Counted from the stretch's first letter, positions 7,880 to 17,938 are shown. The stretch is 64,000 nt of DNA from Acidimangrovimonas pyrenivorans (GCF_042643245.1 NZ_JBHRSK010000015.1:1-64000); one strand, 5' to 3'. Notes: generated by a model not told the origin, from the sequence alone. A program made the numbers and translations.

Positions 7880-9055
7880 GTGTCGAAGGGGATCGTGTTT
7901 CTGGTGCTGGGCTATGTCCTCAGCCAGTTCTACCGCGCCTTCCTAGCGGTCCTGACGCCCTACCTGATCCACGATATCGGCGCCACGGCCGAAAGCCTCG
8001 CCCGCGCCTCGGGCCTGTGGTTCGTCGCCTTCGCGCTGGCGCAGCTGCCGGTGGGCTGGGCGCTCGACCGGATCGGGCCGCGGCTGACCGCCTCGGTGCC
8101 GCTGGCGCTCTGTGCCGGCGGCGGGGCGCTGCTTTTCGCGGTGGCGCAGGGGCCGGGGGCGATCACCGTGGCGATGATCCTGATCGGCATCGGCTGCGCC
8201 CCGGTCCTGGTCGCCGCCTATTACATCTATGCCCGCGAATTCCCGCCGGCGATGTTCGCGACGCTGGCCGGACTGTCGATCGGCTTCGGCTCCTTCGGCA
8301 ATATCGCCGGCACCCTGCCCCTGGCCTGGGCCGTCGCCGCCTTCGGTTGGCGGGCGACGGTGCTGGGGCTGGCGGCGCTCACCCTGGCGGTGGCGGCGGC
8401 GCTGGCCCGCTTCATCCGCGACCCGGAAAAGCTGCACCATCACGGCGGCGCCGGCACCCTGCGCGACCTGCTGCGCGAGCGCGCGCTGTGGCTGATCGCG
8501 CCGATGATGATCGCGGGCTACGCCCCGGCGGCCAATATCCGCGGGCTCTGGGTCGGCCCCTATCTGGGCGATGTCTACGGCCTCGACGCCGGCGGGATCG
8601 GCACCGCAAGCCTCGTCATGGGGCTGGCCATGGTCGCGGGCAACTTCGCCTATGGCCCGCTCGACCGGCTGCTCCGCTCGCGCAAATGGGGCGTTTTCGG
8701 CGGCAACCTGCTGGCCTGCGGCAGCCTGCTCATGCTGGGCCTGTTCCCGGCGGCCGGGCTGGGACCGACCGTGATCGGGCTGGCGGCGCTCGGTTTCACC
8801 GGCGCCTCCTACCCCGCCGTGATGGCCCATGGCCGCAGCTTCCTGCCGCCCCATCTCGTCGGCCGCGGCGTCACCCTGCTGACCCTGATCGGCATCGGCG
8901 GCACCGGGGCGCTGCAGGTCGTCACCGGCCGCCTGCCCGCCGCCATCGACGGCGCGGCGACAAGCCAGTATTCCACCATATTCCTGTTCTTCGCCGGGCT
9001 GCTCGCGCTTTGCCTCGCGCTCTATCTCTTCGCCCCCGACCGCCGGGTCGAATAG
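7880..9055 (+). CDS. MFS transporter
   Basis: A 391-residue major facilitator with about 12 hydrophobic segments. The conserved loop 2-3 signature appears as GWALDRIGPR near residue 62. The start is a GTG at 7880 preceded by GGGGAGGA, giving MSKGIVFLVLGYVLSQF, which enters directly into the first membrane segment. It follows the LysR gene by 72 bases on the same strand. A 7-bp hairpin (9063-9079) lies just after the stop. The substrate cannot be read from sequence; the closest general type is a nitrate/sugar-phosphate/aromatic-acid MFS permease. Confidence 0.85.
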   Translation: MSKGIVFLVLGYVLSQFYRAFLAVLTPYLIHDIGATAESLARASGLWFVAFALAQLPVGWALDRIGPRLTASVPLALCAGGGALLFAVAQGPGAITVAMILIGIGCAPVLVAAYYIYAREFPPAMFATLAGLSIGFGSFGNIAGTLPLAWAVAAFGWRATVLGLAALTLAVAAALARFIRDPEKLHHHGGAGTLRDLLRERALWLIAPMMIAGYAPAANIRGLWVGPYLGDVYGLDAGGIGTASLVMGLAMVAGNFAYGPLDRLLRSRKWGVFGGNLLACGSLLMLGLFPAAGLGPTVIGLAALGFTGASYPAVMAHGRSFLPPHLVGRGVTLLTLIGIGGTGALQVVTGRLPAAIDGAATSQYSTIFLFFAGLLALCLALYLFAPDRRVE

Positions 9056-9062
9056 CCGCTTC

Positions 9063-9079
9063 GCCGCCGTCCCGGCGGC
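9063..9079 (+). terminator. Hairpin after the MFS transporter gene
   Basis: GCCGCCG at 9063-9069 pairs with CGGCGGC at 9073-9079 around a TCC loop, eight bases after the stop. There is no T run, so the terminator function is tentative. Confidence 0.4.
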
Positions 9080-9185
9080 CGCTGCGCGAGGTTCCGGACA
9101 GGCGCAATCGCGCCGGGGCGGGACGCCGCTGCGTGGCTGAGATCGTCGATGTCGGGAAAAGGGGATCGTCGGCGGGAGGGGATTG

Positions 9186-9213
9186 CCCTTGCCGTCCGCA
9201 ATGACGGCAAGGG
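9186..9213 (-). terminator. 11-bp hairpin after the 49-codon gene
   Basis: CCCTTGCCGTC at 9186-9196 and its exact complement at 9203-9213 flank a six-base loop. It lies nine bases beyond the stop of the small minus-strand gene (9223), the right place for its transcription end or RNA protection. No U tract follows, as is common in GC-rich alphaproteobacteria. Confidence 0.55.
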
Positions 9214-9222
9214 GCGGCGGCG

Positions 9223-9372
9223 TTACGCGTAGGTCGCGTATTGCGTGTGGCGCAGGTGCGCCCAGTCGGTCTCTTTCTCCTTGGGCGGCTCCCGCAGAGT
9301 GACGTCGTTCTTCGGCGTCTCGGCCGGCAGAGGCCGACCCTTCAAAATGACTTCAGCAGTCTTCTTGCTCAT
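9223..9372 (-). CDS. Orphan 49-residue protein of unknown function
   Basis: A 49-codon frame begins MSKKTAEVILKGRPLPAETP and ends HLRHTQYATYA. It is charged and soluble, with a lysine-rich start, a proline/glutamate-rich middle (REPPKEKETDW) and an aromatic C-terminus. Evidence for a real gene: a strong AAGGAG ten bases before the ATG, an AT-rich leader with a TATAAC, codon choices less GC-rich than the neighbours, and an 11-bp hairpin just beyond the stop. It stands alone and opposite to its flanking genes (an MFS transporter and an M20 amidohydrolase). I do not recognise the family. There is no signal peptide and no cysteine. A small regulatory or binding protein, or a peptide precursor, are open options. 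Confidence 0.65.
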   Translation of the reverse strand: MSKKTAEVILKGRPLPAETPKNDVTLREPPKEKETDWAHLRHTQYATYA

Positions 9373-9811
9373 CTTATCCCATCTCCTTTTTGTTCTTGTT
9401 ATATGAGACCGCCCCGCAGGATAGCGTCGGAGGGTCCAAAATGTGCCGCCAGCGCCCTGACAGCATTGCAGCCGGGCGCCCGCTTGAAAGGCAGAGTGCG
9501 GGTATAGCCGCTCCGATGCCGAATGTCACGCCCCCGGACAGCGCCCTCACGTCAACGTGGCTGTTGTCGCAGCTCATTACCCGCGGAAGGCGAAGGTTTT
9601 ATGAACGGGAACATGGCCCGCGCCAGCGTGGCGCAGATGGCCACCGGACGGCCGCCAGCACCGTCACCGAGATATAGGATGCGCCGGCGACGAGGCAAGA
9701 CCGCGCCGGCCCGCGCCAAGGGACGGCAAGGATATTGCCTGCGGCCGCCCCGTTGCGGTCGGGGCGGCCCGCCTTATAACGGTCTGGCCGAAGCCCGACA
9801 GAGGACCCCCA
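9373..9811. other. Intergenic region between divergent genes
   Basis: The left end holds the leader and ribosome-binding site of the 49-codon gene (minus strand). The right end leads to the M20 amidohydrolase. Frames in the middle have no ribosome-binding site and biased composition, and I do not call a gene there. A GC-rich inverted stretch (CCGCCCCG...CGGGGCGG around 9743-9769) precedes the M20 gene. Confidence 0.5.
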
Positions 9812-10960
9812 ATGCCGCTGACCAATCACGACATCGTCGAACTGACCGAGTTTCGGCGCAGCCTCCATCGCCGGCCCGAGCTGTCGGGCGAGGAGGCGGG
9901 CACGGCGCAGGCCATCATCGGGGCGCTCGCGCCCTGCGCCCCGGACCGGGTGGTGACAGAGCTGGGTGGCCACGGCGTCGCGGCGGTGTTCGACGGGGAC
10001 GCGGATGGGCCGACGGTGCTGATCCGCTCCGAGCTCGACGCCCTGCCGATCGAGGAGATCTCCGACCTGCCCTACCGTTCGGAGGTGCCGGGCAAGGGCC
10101 ATCTCTGCGGCCATGATGGCCATTCGACGATCCTCGTCGGGCTGGCCCGGCTGCTGGCCCGGCAGCGCCCCGCCCGGGGCCGCGCCGTGCTGCTGTTCCA
10201 GCCGGCCGAGGAGAACGGCGCCGGCGCGGCGGCCGTGCTGGCCGATCCGCAATTCGCGGCCATCGCGCCCGACTGGGCCTTCGCGCTGCACAACATGCCG
10301 GGGCTGCCGCTGGGCCGGGTCTCGCTGGCCGAGGGGCCGGCGAACTGCGCCTCGGTCGGGCTCAAGATCACCCTGACCGGCCGCACCGCCCATGCCTCGA
10401 CGCCCGACGACGGCACTTCGCCCGCCCCGGCGCTGGCCCGGCTGATCCCGGCGCTTTCCGCGCTCGGACCTGGCGGCGCGCTGACGCCCGGGTTCCGGCT
10501 GGCCACCCTGACCCATGTGACGATGGGCGAGCCCGCCTTCGGCATCGCGCCGGGCGCGGCCGAGCTGTGGCTGACCCTGCGGGCGCTGCAGGACGACGAC
10601 CTGACCGGCCTGCTGCACGGCGCCACCGAGCTGGCCCGCACCGAGGCCGCCGCCGCCGGGCTCGACGTTGCCTTCTCGCAGCACGACCTGTTCCTGGCCT
10701 GCAGCAACGATGCCGAGGCGGTCGCGGTGCTGCGCCGGGCGCTGGACAGCGAGGGCATCGGCCATGACGCCGACAACCTGCCGATGCGCGCCTCCGAGGA
10801 TTTCGGCCGCTTCGGCGGCGCCGCGAAATCGGCGATGTTCCTGCTCGGCTCCGGCCCCGACAGCCCGGCGCTGCACAATCCCGATTTCGACTTTCCCGAC
10901 AGCCTGATCCCGATCGGCACGCGGATCTTCCACCGCACCCTGCGCGATCTTCTCGGCTGA
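9812..10960 (+). CDS. M20D-family amidohydrolase (AbgB/HipO-like)
   Basis: A 382-residue metal-dependent amidohydrolase. Landmarks are RSELDALPI near residue 74, HLCGHDGHS near 98, PAEENGAGA near 133 and HNMPG near 161, the usual M20D dinuclear-metal pattern. A dimerisation lid domain occupies about residues 185-295. Members hydrolyse N-acyl or N-aryl amino acids, or hippurate-like amides, in the cytoplasm. It lies 72 bases before a DadA-like oxidoreductase on the same strand, convergent with the large catabolic operon ending at 12244. A role in deacylating an amino acid before oxidation by that oxidoreductase is plausible but inferred. A 6-bp hairpin follows its stop. Confidence 0.87.
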   Translation: MPLTNHDIVELTEFRRSLHRRPELSGEEAGTAQAIIGALAPCAPDRVVTELGGHGVAAVFDGDADGPTVLIRSELDALPIEEISDLPYRSEVPGKGHLCGHDGHSTILVGLARLLARQRPARGRAVLLFQPAEENGAGAAAVLADPQFAAIAPDWAFALHNMPGLPLGRVSLAEGPANCASVGLKITLTGRTAHASTPDDGTSPAPALARLIPALSALGPGGALTPGFRLATLTHVTMGEPAFGIAPGAAELWLTLRALQDDDLTGLLHGATELARTEAAAAGLDVAFSQHDLFLACSNDAEAVAVLRRALDSEGIGHDADNLPMRASEDFGRFGGAAKSAMFLLGSGPDSPALHNPDFDFPDSLIPIGTRIFHRTLRDLLG

Positions 10961-11032
10961 GCCGCCGGCAGCATTGCCGGGGCCGCCCGCGCATGCTAGC
11001 CGTTGCCTCGAACAGGCAGCCCGGGAGGCGGG

Positions 11033-12250
11033 ATGGTGCGGGACAAGGGCCTTCGGGCCGTGGTCGTCGGGGCCGGGATCACCGGCCTGACCAGCGCCTG
11101 CCGGCTGGCCGAAAGCGGCTACCGGGTGACGGTGATCGAGGCGCGCGACGGGCCCGGCGACGGCTCGAGCCACGCCAATGCCGGCCAGTTGCTGTTCGAC
11201 CGGGTTAGCGCCATGGGCTCGCCCGGCTTCCTGAAATCGCTGCCGAAGACGCTGGCCGACCGTAGCCAGGGCGTCGGCGCGCTCGGGCTGGCGGCGCCGG
11301 GAAACTGGCCCTGGGCGCTGGCCTTCCTGCGCCAGTGCAGCGCGTCGGCGTGGCGGCGCAACACCCGCGACATGCTGGAGCTGGCGCGGCTGTCGAAACC
11401 CGCCTTCCACGGCTTTCTCGACCGCCACCCCCTCGCCTTCGACTGGCGCCGGCCCGGCAAGCTGATCGTCCATCCGACCGAGGCGGCGCTGGCCGCCGCC
11501 GCCCGAACGGCCGACTTCCAGGCCCGGTTCGGCGGCCGCCATGCCGTGCTGACGGCCGAAGAGACGCTGGCCCGCGAACCGGCCTTGCAGGGCACCGCGC
11601 GGCCGATCGCCGGGGCGATCCACCTGCCCGACGCCGAGCTGGGCGATTGCCGCGCCTTCTGCGCCGGGCTGGTCGGGGTGCTGCGCGACAGGCTGGGGGG
11701 AGAGGTCCGCTTCGGCACCAAGGCGACGGGGCTGGTCCGGCGGAACGGCCTTGTCCAGGCGCTGGCGACGCCGCAGGGCGATATCCCCGCCGACCTCTTC
11801 GTGCTGGCCACCGGGCGAGCGGCGGAACTGCTGCCGCGCTTCCGCGGCCGCAAGCCCCTCGTCGGCGTCCGCGGAGTGTCGCTGACCTATCCCGCCGGTC
11901 CGGCGGCGCCCGAGCTGTCGGTCACCGATGCGGGCGGCAAGTTCGTCGTGCTGCGGCTGGGCGATCGGGTGCGGGTGGCGGGCTTCGCCGCCTTCACCGA
12001 CGACACCACGCCGACCGATGCCGAATGCGCCCTGCTGCGCGACAAGGGCCGCAGCCTGATGCCCGGCGCCGCCGAGTACGACGCGGCGCCCGAGGCCTGG
12101 GCCGGGCTGCGGCCGCAGACGCCGGACGACCTGCCGATGATCGGCAGGGCCGGCGCCGACAACCTGTTCGTCACTGCCGGCCAGGGCTCGCTGGGCTGGA
12201 CCTTCGCCTTCGGCTCGGCCGAGCGGCTGCTGCAGGCGGTGGCTCAGTAG
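11033..12250 (+). CDS. FAD-dependent oxidoreductase, DadA-like
   Basis: A 405-residue DAO-fold enzyme. The FAD-binding GAGITG is at residues 13-18, with the acidic E36 at the end of strand beta-2, then SSHANAGQL near residue 45 and a C-terminal SLGWTFAFGSA motif. This pattern is typical of the D-amino-acid dehydrogenase (DadA) group. The ATG at 11033 is chosen because GGGAGG lies four bases upstream; a TTG ten codons earlier lacks support. It follows the M20 amidohydrolase and ends inside the 3' end of the convergent thiolase gene (7-base overlap). D-amino acid, proline-like or N-methyl substrates are possible. Confidence 0.85.
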   Translation: MVRDKGLRAVVVGAGITGLTSACRLAESGYRVTVIEARDGPGDGSSHANAGQLLFDRVSAMGSPGFLKSLPKTLADRSQGVGALGLAAPGNWPWALAFLRQCSASAWRRNTRDMLELARLSKPAFHGFLDRHPLAFDWRRPGKLIVHPTEAALAAAARTADFQARFGGRHAVLTAEETLAREPALQGTARPIAGAIHLPDAELGDCRAFCAGLVGVLRDRLGGEVRFGTKATGLVRRNGLVQALATPQGDIPADLFVLATGRAAELLPRFRGRKPLVGVRGVSLTYPAGPAAPELSVTDAGGKFVVLRLGDRVRVAGFAAFTDDTTPTDAECALLRDKGRSLMPGAAEYDAAPEAWAGLRPQTPDDLPMIGRAGADNLFVTAGQGSLGWTFAFGSAERLLQAVAQ

Positions 12251-13428
12251 ACCTCGAACAGGCCGGCCGCGCCCATGCCGCCGCCGACACACATGCTGAC
12301 GACGACATGGCGGACACCGCGCCGCCGGCCCTCGATCAGCGCGTGGCCGACCATGCGGGCGCCGCTCATGCCGTAGGGATGGCCGATCGAGATCGCGCCG
12401 CCATTGACGTTGAGCTTGTCGTCGGGGATGCCGAGCCGGTCGCGGCAGTAGAGCAGCTGCGAGGCGAAGGCCTCGTTGATCTCCCACAGCCCGACATCGT
12501 CCAGCGCCAGGCCGTGGCGTTCGAGCAGGCGCGGGATGGCGAAGACCGGGCCGATGCCCATTTCCTCGGGCGCGCAGCCCGCCACCACCATGCCGCGATA
12601 GGCGCCCAGCGGCGCCAGCCCGCGCTTCGCCGCCTCGCCGGCCTCCATCAGCACCGCGGCGCTGGAGCCGTCGGAAAGCTGGCTGGCATTGCCCGCCGTC
12701 ACCACCCCGTCCGGGCCGGCCACCGGTTTCAGCGCGGCCAGCCCCTCCAGCGTGGTGCCGGGGCGGTTGCATTCGTCGGCGCTCAGCGTGACCTCCTGCG
12801 GCGTGGTCTCGCCGGTCTGCCTGTCGGTGACCAGCTTCACCGCCGTCACCGGCACGATCTCGTCATCGAACCGGCCCGCCTGCTGTGCCTCGGCGGTGCG
12901 GCTCTGGCTTTGCAGCGCATAGGCATCCTGCATCTCGCGCGTAACGCCATAGCGTTCGGCGACGATCTCGGCGGTCTCGATCATGCTGAGATAGTATTCC
13001 GGCCGCGTCTCCGAGACATGCCGGTCGCGGGCGCGGTGGGTGTTGAAGGTGTTGTTCTGCACCAGCGAGATCGAGTCGAGCCCGCCGCCGACGGTCACCT
13101 GCGCCCCGTCCATGACGATGCGCTGCGCCGCCTGGGCGATGGCGGAAAGGCCCGAGGCGCATTGCCGGTCGATGGTCGCGCCGGCCACCGTCACCGACAG
13201 ATCCGCCGCCATCACCGCGTGGCGAGCGACGTTGACGCCGGTCGCGCCCTGGGTCAGAGCGCAGCCGAGGATCACGTCCTCGATCTCTTCGCCGGCGACG
13301 CCGGCCCGCGCGACCGCCGCGCGCAGCGAATGGGCCGCCAGGCTGGCCCCGTCGAGATCGTTGAACGCGCCGCGATAGGCTTTGGCAATCGGCGTGCGTG
13401 CGGTTGAGACGATGACGGCCTCGCGCAT
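12244..13428 (-). CDS. Acetyl-CoA C-acyltransferase (thiolase)
   Basis: A 394-residue thiolase II type enzyme. The acyl-accepting cysteine is C90 (IDRQCASGLSAIA), the conserved histidine is in GHPYGMSGAR, and the second cysteine is C380 in CVGGGMG. It cleaves a 3-oxoacyl-CoA with CoA to acetyl-CoA plus a shortened acyl-CoA. It is the last gene of the operon that begins at 21964, 27 bases after the M20 deacylase gene. In that context it would cut the 3-oxo acid activated by the CoA-transferase. It overlaps the convergent DadA-like gene by seven bases. Confidence 0.9.
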   Translation of the reverse strand: MREAVIVSTARTPIAKAYRGAFNDLDGASLAAHSLRAAVARAGVAGEEIEDVILGCALTQGATGVNVARHAVMAADLSVTVAGATIDRQCASGLSAIAQAAQRIVMDGAQVTVGGGLDSISLVQNNTFNTHRARDRHVSETRPEYYLSMIETAEIVAERYGVTREMQDAYALQSQSRTAEAQQAGRFDDEIVPVTAVKLVTDRQTGETTPQEVTLSADECNRPGTTLEGLAALKPVAGPDGVVTAGNASQLSDGSSAAVLMEAGEAAKRGLAPLGAYRGMVVAGCAPEEMGIGPVFAIPRLLERHGLALDDVGLWEINEAFASQLLYCRDRLGIPDDKLNVNGGAISIGHPYGMSGARMVGHALIEGRRRGVRHVVVSMCVGGGMGAAGLFEVY

Positions 13429-13455
13429 CCGGCTCTCCTTGGATTTGTGTGTGAG

Positions 13456-14745
<1,290 letters not shown>

Positions 14746-14752
14746 GGGAACC

Positions 14753-15424
14753 TCAGAATTCGGGCAGGGTGCCGTCGGGCACGATCAGCGGGGCGGCGGT
14801 GGCGGCGCGGATCTCCTCGACGGTCAGCCCGGCGCGGAGCTCGCGCAGCACCAGCCCGTCCCCGGTGACGTCGATCACGGCCATGTCGGTGATGATCCGG
14901 TCGACGCATTCCCGCGCCGTCAGCGGCAGGGTGCATTCCGGCACGATCTTCGACTGGCCCTTGCGGTCGAGATGGGTCGTCAGCACCGTCACCCGCCGCG
15001 CCTTCTGTGCCAGCTCCATGCCGCCGCCGATGCCGGGGGTGAACAGGCCGGGGATCTTCCAGTTGGCCAGATCGCCCTTGGCCGAAACCTCGAAGGCGCC
15101 CAGCATGGTCAGGTCGAGCCGGCCGCCGCGCACCAGCGCGAAGGAGGTGGCGGAGTCGAAGAACGAGCTGCCGGGCAGCGTCGAGACATAGGCGCCGCCG
15201 GCGTCGATCAGGTTGCGGTCGGCGGCGTCGAAACCCAGCACCGGGCCGATGCCGGCGATGCCGTTCTCGGAATGCAGGCAGACCGGGTAATCGGCCGGCA
15301 GGTGGCCGATCACCTTGGTCGGCAGCCCGATGCCAAGGTTGACCACCATGCCCGGCGCGATGTCGCGGGCGGCGCGGGCGACAAGGCGGTCTCGGGGCTG
15401 CAATTGCACGCTAGCGTCGGACAA
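14753..15424 (-). CDS. CoA-transferase subunit B
   Basis: A 223-residue beta subunit of a family I CoA-transferase. The catalytic glutamate is E53 in the HSENG motif. Other family features are VNLGIGLPTKV near residue 29 and GGGMELAQKA near 138. It pairs with subunit A, whose gene overlaps its start by 14 bases. Members move CoA from succinyl-CoA or acetyl-CoA to 3-oxoacids. The sequence is near the AtoA/ScoB/YodR group, so acetoacetate is one possible substrate, but the operon points to a longer amino- or acylamino-3-oxoacid. Confidence 0.88.
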   Translation of the reverse strand: MSDASVQLQPRDRLVARAARDIAPGMVVNLGIGLPTKVIGHLPADYPVCLHSENGIAGIGPVLGFDAADRNLIDAGGAYVSTLPGSSFFDSATSFALVRGGRLDLTMLGAFEVSAKGDLANWKIPGLFTPGIGGGMELAQKARRVTVLTTHLDRKGQSKIVPECTLPLTARECVDRIITDMAVIDVTGDGLVLRELRAGLTVEEIRAATAAPLIVPDGTLPEF

Positions 15425-16103
15425 CGGCGTATTCCTCGGTCACGGCCGCCATCGGCACGACATGGTCGACGAAGGGGCCCGGAGTGTGGATCTGGTTCGG
15501 CGCCAGCACGCCGAGCGGGCCGACGTTTTCGGCCTCGGCGATCACCCGGTCCGCGGCCATCGCCATCAGCGGGTTGAAGTTGCGCGCGGTGGCGGCGTAG
15601 GAGAGGTTGCCGAACGGGTCGGCGGTCTCGGCATGGAGCAGGGCGAAATCGGCCCGCAGCGCGGTCTCGACCACGCCCCGGCGGCCGTCGATCTCGACCA
15701 GCTGCTTGCCCACGGCCAGTTCGGTGTCCAGCCCGATATCGGTGATGATCGCGCTCAGACCGGCGCCGCCGGCGCGGATGCGTTCGGCCATGATGCCCTG
15801 GGCGCAGAACTCGACCTCGAGCTTGCCCTCGTTCATCAGCGAGATGGCGCGCGGGTTGAGGCCGATATGGGTCGAGACCAGGCGCTTGACCAGGCCTGCC
15901 TCGAGCAGGTGGTCGACGCCCATGCCGGTCTCGTTGGCGTCGTTCTTGATGATGGTCAGCCCGCGCGGCCCCTGCCGGACCAGTTCCGCGATCAGCTCGA
16001 ACGGCGTGCCGGGAACGCCGAAGCCGCCCAGCATGATCGTCGCGCCGTCGCCGATCCGGGCGATCGCCTCTGCCATCGTCGTGGTCTTGTCGGAAAATCT
16101 CAT
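15411..16103 (-). CDS. CoA-transferase subunit A
   Basis: A 230-residue alpha subunit with the CoA-transferase signature LGGFGVPGTPFELI near residues 25-38, conserved in AtoD, ScoA and YodS. It overlaps subunit B by 14 bases and the upstream N-acetyltransferase gene by four, showing tight coupling. With subunit B it would activate a 3-oxoacid made by the aminotransferase of the same operon and hand it to the thiolase. Confidence 0.88.
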   Translation of the reverse strand: MRFSDKTTTMAEAIARIGDGATIMLGGFGVPGTPFELIAELVRQGPRGLTIIKNDANETGMGVDHLLEAGLVKRLVSTHIGLNPRAISLMNEGKLEVEFCAQGIMAERIRAGGAGLSAIITDIGLDTELAVGKQLVEIDGRRGVVETALRADFALLHAETADPFGNLSYAATARNFNPLMAMAADRVIAEAENVGPLGVLAPNQIHTPGPFVDHVVPMAAVTEEYAVVRR

Positions 16104-16594
16104 GCCGCGGCCTCCGTGCCCCGCAGCCGCGCGAAGGCGTCGCCCTCCAGCGCCATCGGCCGGTCGTCCTTTTGCGGGCGGAAGCCGAGCCGTTCATAGA
16201 ACCGCCGGGCGCCGCCGTTCTGCGCGTCGACCGACAGCATCAGGTAGCGTGCGCCCCAGCCTTCGGCGGCATGGCGGGCGGTGGCGGCCAGCAGCCGCTC
16301 GCCGAGCCCGCTGCCGCGGGTCTCGGGCGCGACCCACAGGTCCTGGACATAGACGCCGGGCTGGGCGCGCCAGGTCGAGAAATGCGGGAAGAACAGCGCG
16401 AAGCCCTCGGCCCGACCGCCGTTCCGCGCGATCAGCGCCCGGAACAGCGCGTCCGGCCCGGTGCCGTAGCGGGCCAGCGCCTCGGGCGTGCCCCGGAACT
16501 TCTCGCCCGCCTCAAGATCGGTCGCCAGCCGGGTCAGCATCTCGGCCAGCACGGCGATGTCGCCCGGCCCGGCAAGGGTAATCGCGGCGGTCAT
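16100..16594 (-). CDS. GNAT N-acetyltransferase, SSAT-like
   Basis: A 164-residue single-domain GNAT. The acetyl-CoA pyrophosphate loop is RGSGLG at residues 93-98, preceded by VYVQDLWVAPET, and a C-terminal RRFYERLGF motif ends the fold. The pattern VYVQDLWV-x4-RGxGLG resembles the spermidine/spermine and thialysine N-acetyltransferase (SSAT) group, which acetylates terminal amines. It sits two bases after the aminotransferase gene and overlaps CoA-transferase A by four. In a beta-lysine-type route it would protect the omega-amino group before transamination. It is much shorter than the B. subtilis YodP enzyme, so the role would be analogous rather than orthologous. Confidence 0.8.
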   Translation of the reverse strand: MTAAITLAGPGDIAVLAEMLTRLATDLEAGEKFRGTPEALARYGTGPDALFRALIARNGGRAEGFALFFPHFSTWRAQPGVYVQDLWVAPETRGSGLGERLLAATARHAAEGWGARYLMLSVDAQNGGARRFYERLGFRPQKDDRPMALEGDAFARLRGTEAAA

Positions 16595-16596
16595 GC

Positions 16597-17937
16597 TCAG
16601 CCCGCCTCCCGCAACCGCGGGCCCGCCTCGGCGGCGAACGCCTCGAGCGCGGCGGTCAGCTTGGTCATGATCTCGTCGATGCCGTCCTCGCCGACGATCA
16701 AGGGCGGGCAGACCAGGAAATGATCGCCGACATAGCCGCCGCGGGTGCGGCGCGAATAGATGATCAGGCCCATGTCATAGGCGATGTCGACCAGCCGGGT
16801 ATAGGCGTTCAGGTCGCGCGGCAGCGGCGCCAGCGTCTCGCGGTCCGAGACCAGCTCGAAGGCGGTCAACAGCCCCTTGCCGCGGACGTCGCCGATGAAG
16901 TCGAAGCGCTGCATCAGCGCCTCGAGCCGGGCCTTCAGCACCTCGCCCTGGGCGGCGGCATTGGCGACCAGCCCGTCCTCCTCGATGACGTCGAGCACGG
17001 CATTGCCGGCGGCGCAGGCCAGCGGGTTGCCGGCATAGGTGAAGCCGTGCTGGAAACCGCCATGGTCGAGCACCGCCTCGACGATGTCGTCGCGCGCGAT
17101 CATCGCGCCCAGCGGCACGTAGCCACCGCCGAAGCCCTTGGAGATCGAGATCAGGTCGGGCTTGCCCTCCCAATGCTCGCCGCCGAAGAACTTGCCGGTG
17201 CGGCCGCCGCCGGTCATCACCTCGTCATGGATCAGCAACACGCCATACTGGTCGCAGATCTCGCGGATCCGCGCCATGTAGCCCGGCGGTGGCACCAGCG
17301 CCCCGGTCGAGGCGCCGCCGACCGGCTCGACGATGAAGGCCAGCACGGTCTCGGCGCCTTCGCGCAGGATCGCCTCTTCCAGCATGTCGGCATAGTGGCG
17401 GCCGGTGGCCGGATCGTTCGGGTCGAGCCCGTCGAGATAGGCGCGCGGCGCCGGGATCTTGGGCATCTGCACCATCATCGGCGCGAAGGGCGCGCTGAAC
17501 AGCGCCATGCCGGTGACCGTGGCCGCACCCAGGGTGCTGCCGTGATAGCTGGGAAAGCGCGAGATCACCTTCCAGCGTTGGCCCTCGCCGCGGGCGAGCG
17601 CGTATTGCCGCGCCAGCTTCAGCGTGCTCTCGACCGCCTCGGAGCCGCCCGAGACGAAGAAGACCTTGTTCAGCCCCTCGGGCGCCAGCGCGGCGGTGCG
17701 GGTGGCCAGTTCCTCGGCAACGTCCGAGGCAAAATGGAGCCGGTAGCCGAAGGTCGACTTGTCCATCTGGCGGCGCATCGCCTCGAGCACGCGCGGATCG
17801 GAATGGCCAATGTTCGACACCATCGCCCCGGACGAGCCGTCAAGGTAGCATTTGCCGGATTTGTCCCACAGGTAGAGGCCCTCGGCACGGTCGAGCGTGG
17901 GCCGCTCCAGCCGCGACTGGTAGAACAGGTTCGACAT
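16597..17937 (-). CDS. Class III PLP-dependent aminotransferase
   Basis: A 446-residue class III (omega/beta-type) aminotransferase. D238 in IHDEVMTGGGR should bind the pyridine nitrogen of PLP, and K267 in ISKGFGGGY forms the Schiff base. Other motifs are VSGGSEAVESTLK (95-107) and YHGSTLGA (131-138). Length and context match YodT (about 444 residues), the aminotransferase of the yodTSRQP set. Enzymes of this class act on amino groups not next to a carboxylate, such as beta-alanine, GABA and diamines, so it could convert a beta-amino acid to a 3-oxoacid. It follows the importer ATPase gene by one base. Confidence 0.88.
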   Translation of the reverse strand: MSNLFYQSRLERPTLDRAEGLYLWDKSGKCYLDGSSGAMVSNIGHSDPRVLEAMRRQMDKSTFGYRLHFASDVAEELATRTAALAPEGLNKVFFVSGGSEAVESTLKLARQYALARGEGQRWKVISRFPSYHGSTLGAATVTGMALFSAPFAPMMVQMPKIPAPRAYLDGLDPNDPATGRHYADMLEEAILREGAETVLAFIVEPVGGASTGALVPPPGYMARIREICDQYGVLLIHDEVMTGGGRTGKFFGGEHWEGKPDLISISKGFGGGYVPLGAMIARDDIVEAVLDHGGFQHGFTYAGNPLACAAGNAVLDVIEEDGLVANAAAQGEVLKARLEALMQRFDFIGDVRGKGLLTAFELVSDRETLAPLPRDLNAYTRLVDIAYDMGLIIYSRRTRGGYVGDHFLVCPPLIVGEDGIDEIMTKLTAALEAFAAEAGPRLREAG

Positions 17938-17938
17938 T

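Noticed and set aside
9373..9381. A tiny ATG-GGA-TAA frame just before the 49-codon gene
   Set aside because: The ribosome-binding AAGGAG directly abuts its ATG with no spacing, so it is unlikely to be translated.
9599..12772. A 1057-codon open frame on the minus strand
   Set aside because: It runs antisense to the M20 amidohydrolase and DadA-like genes and through part of the thiolase gene in another frame. It is rich in G, R, A and Q with no domain; this is a GC-driven shadow.
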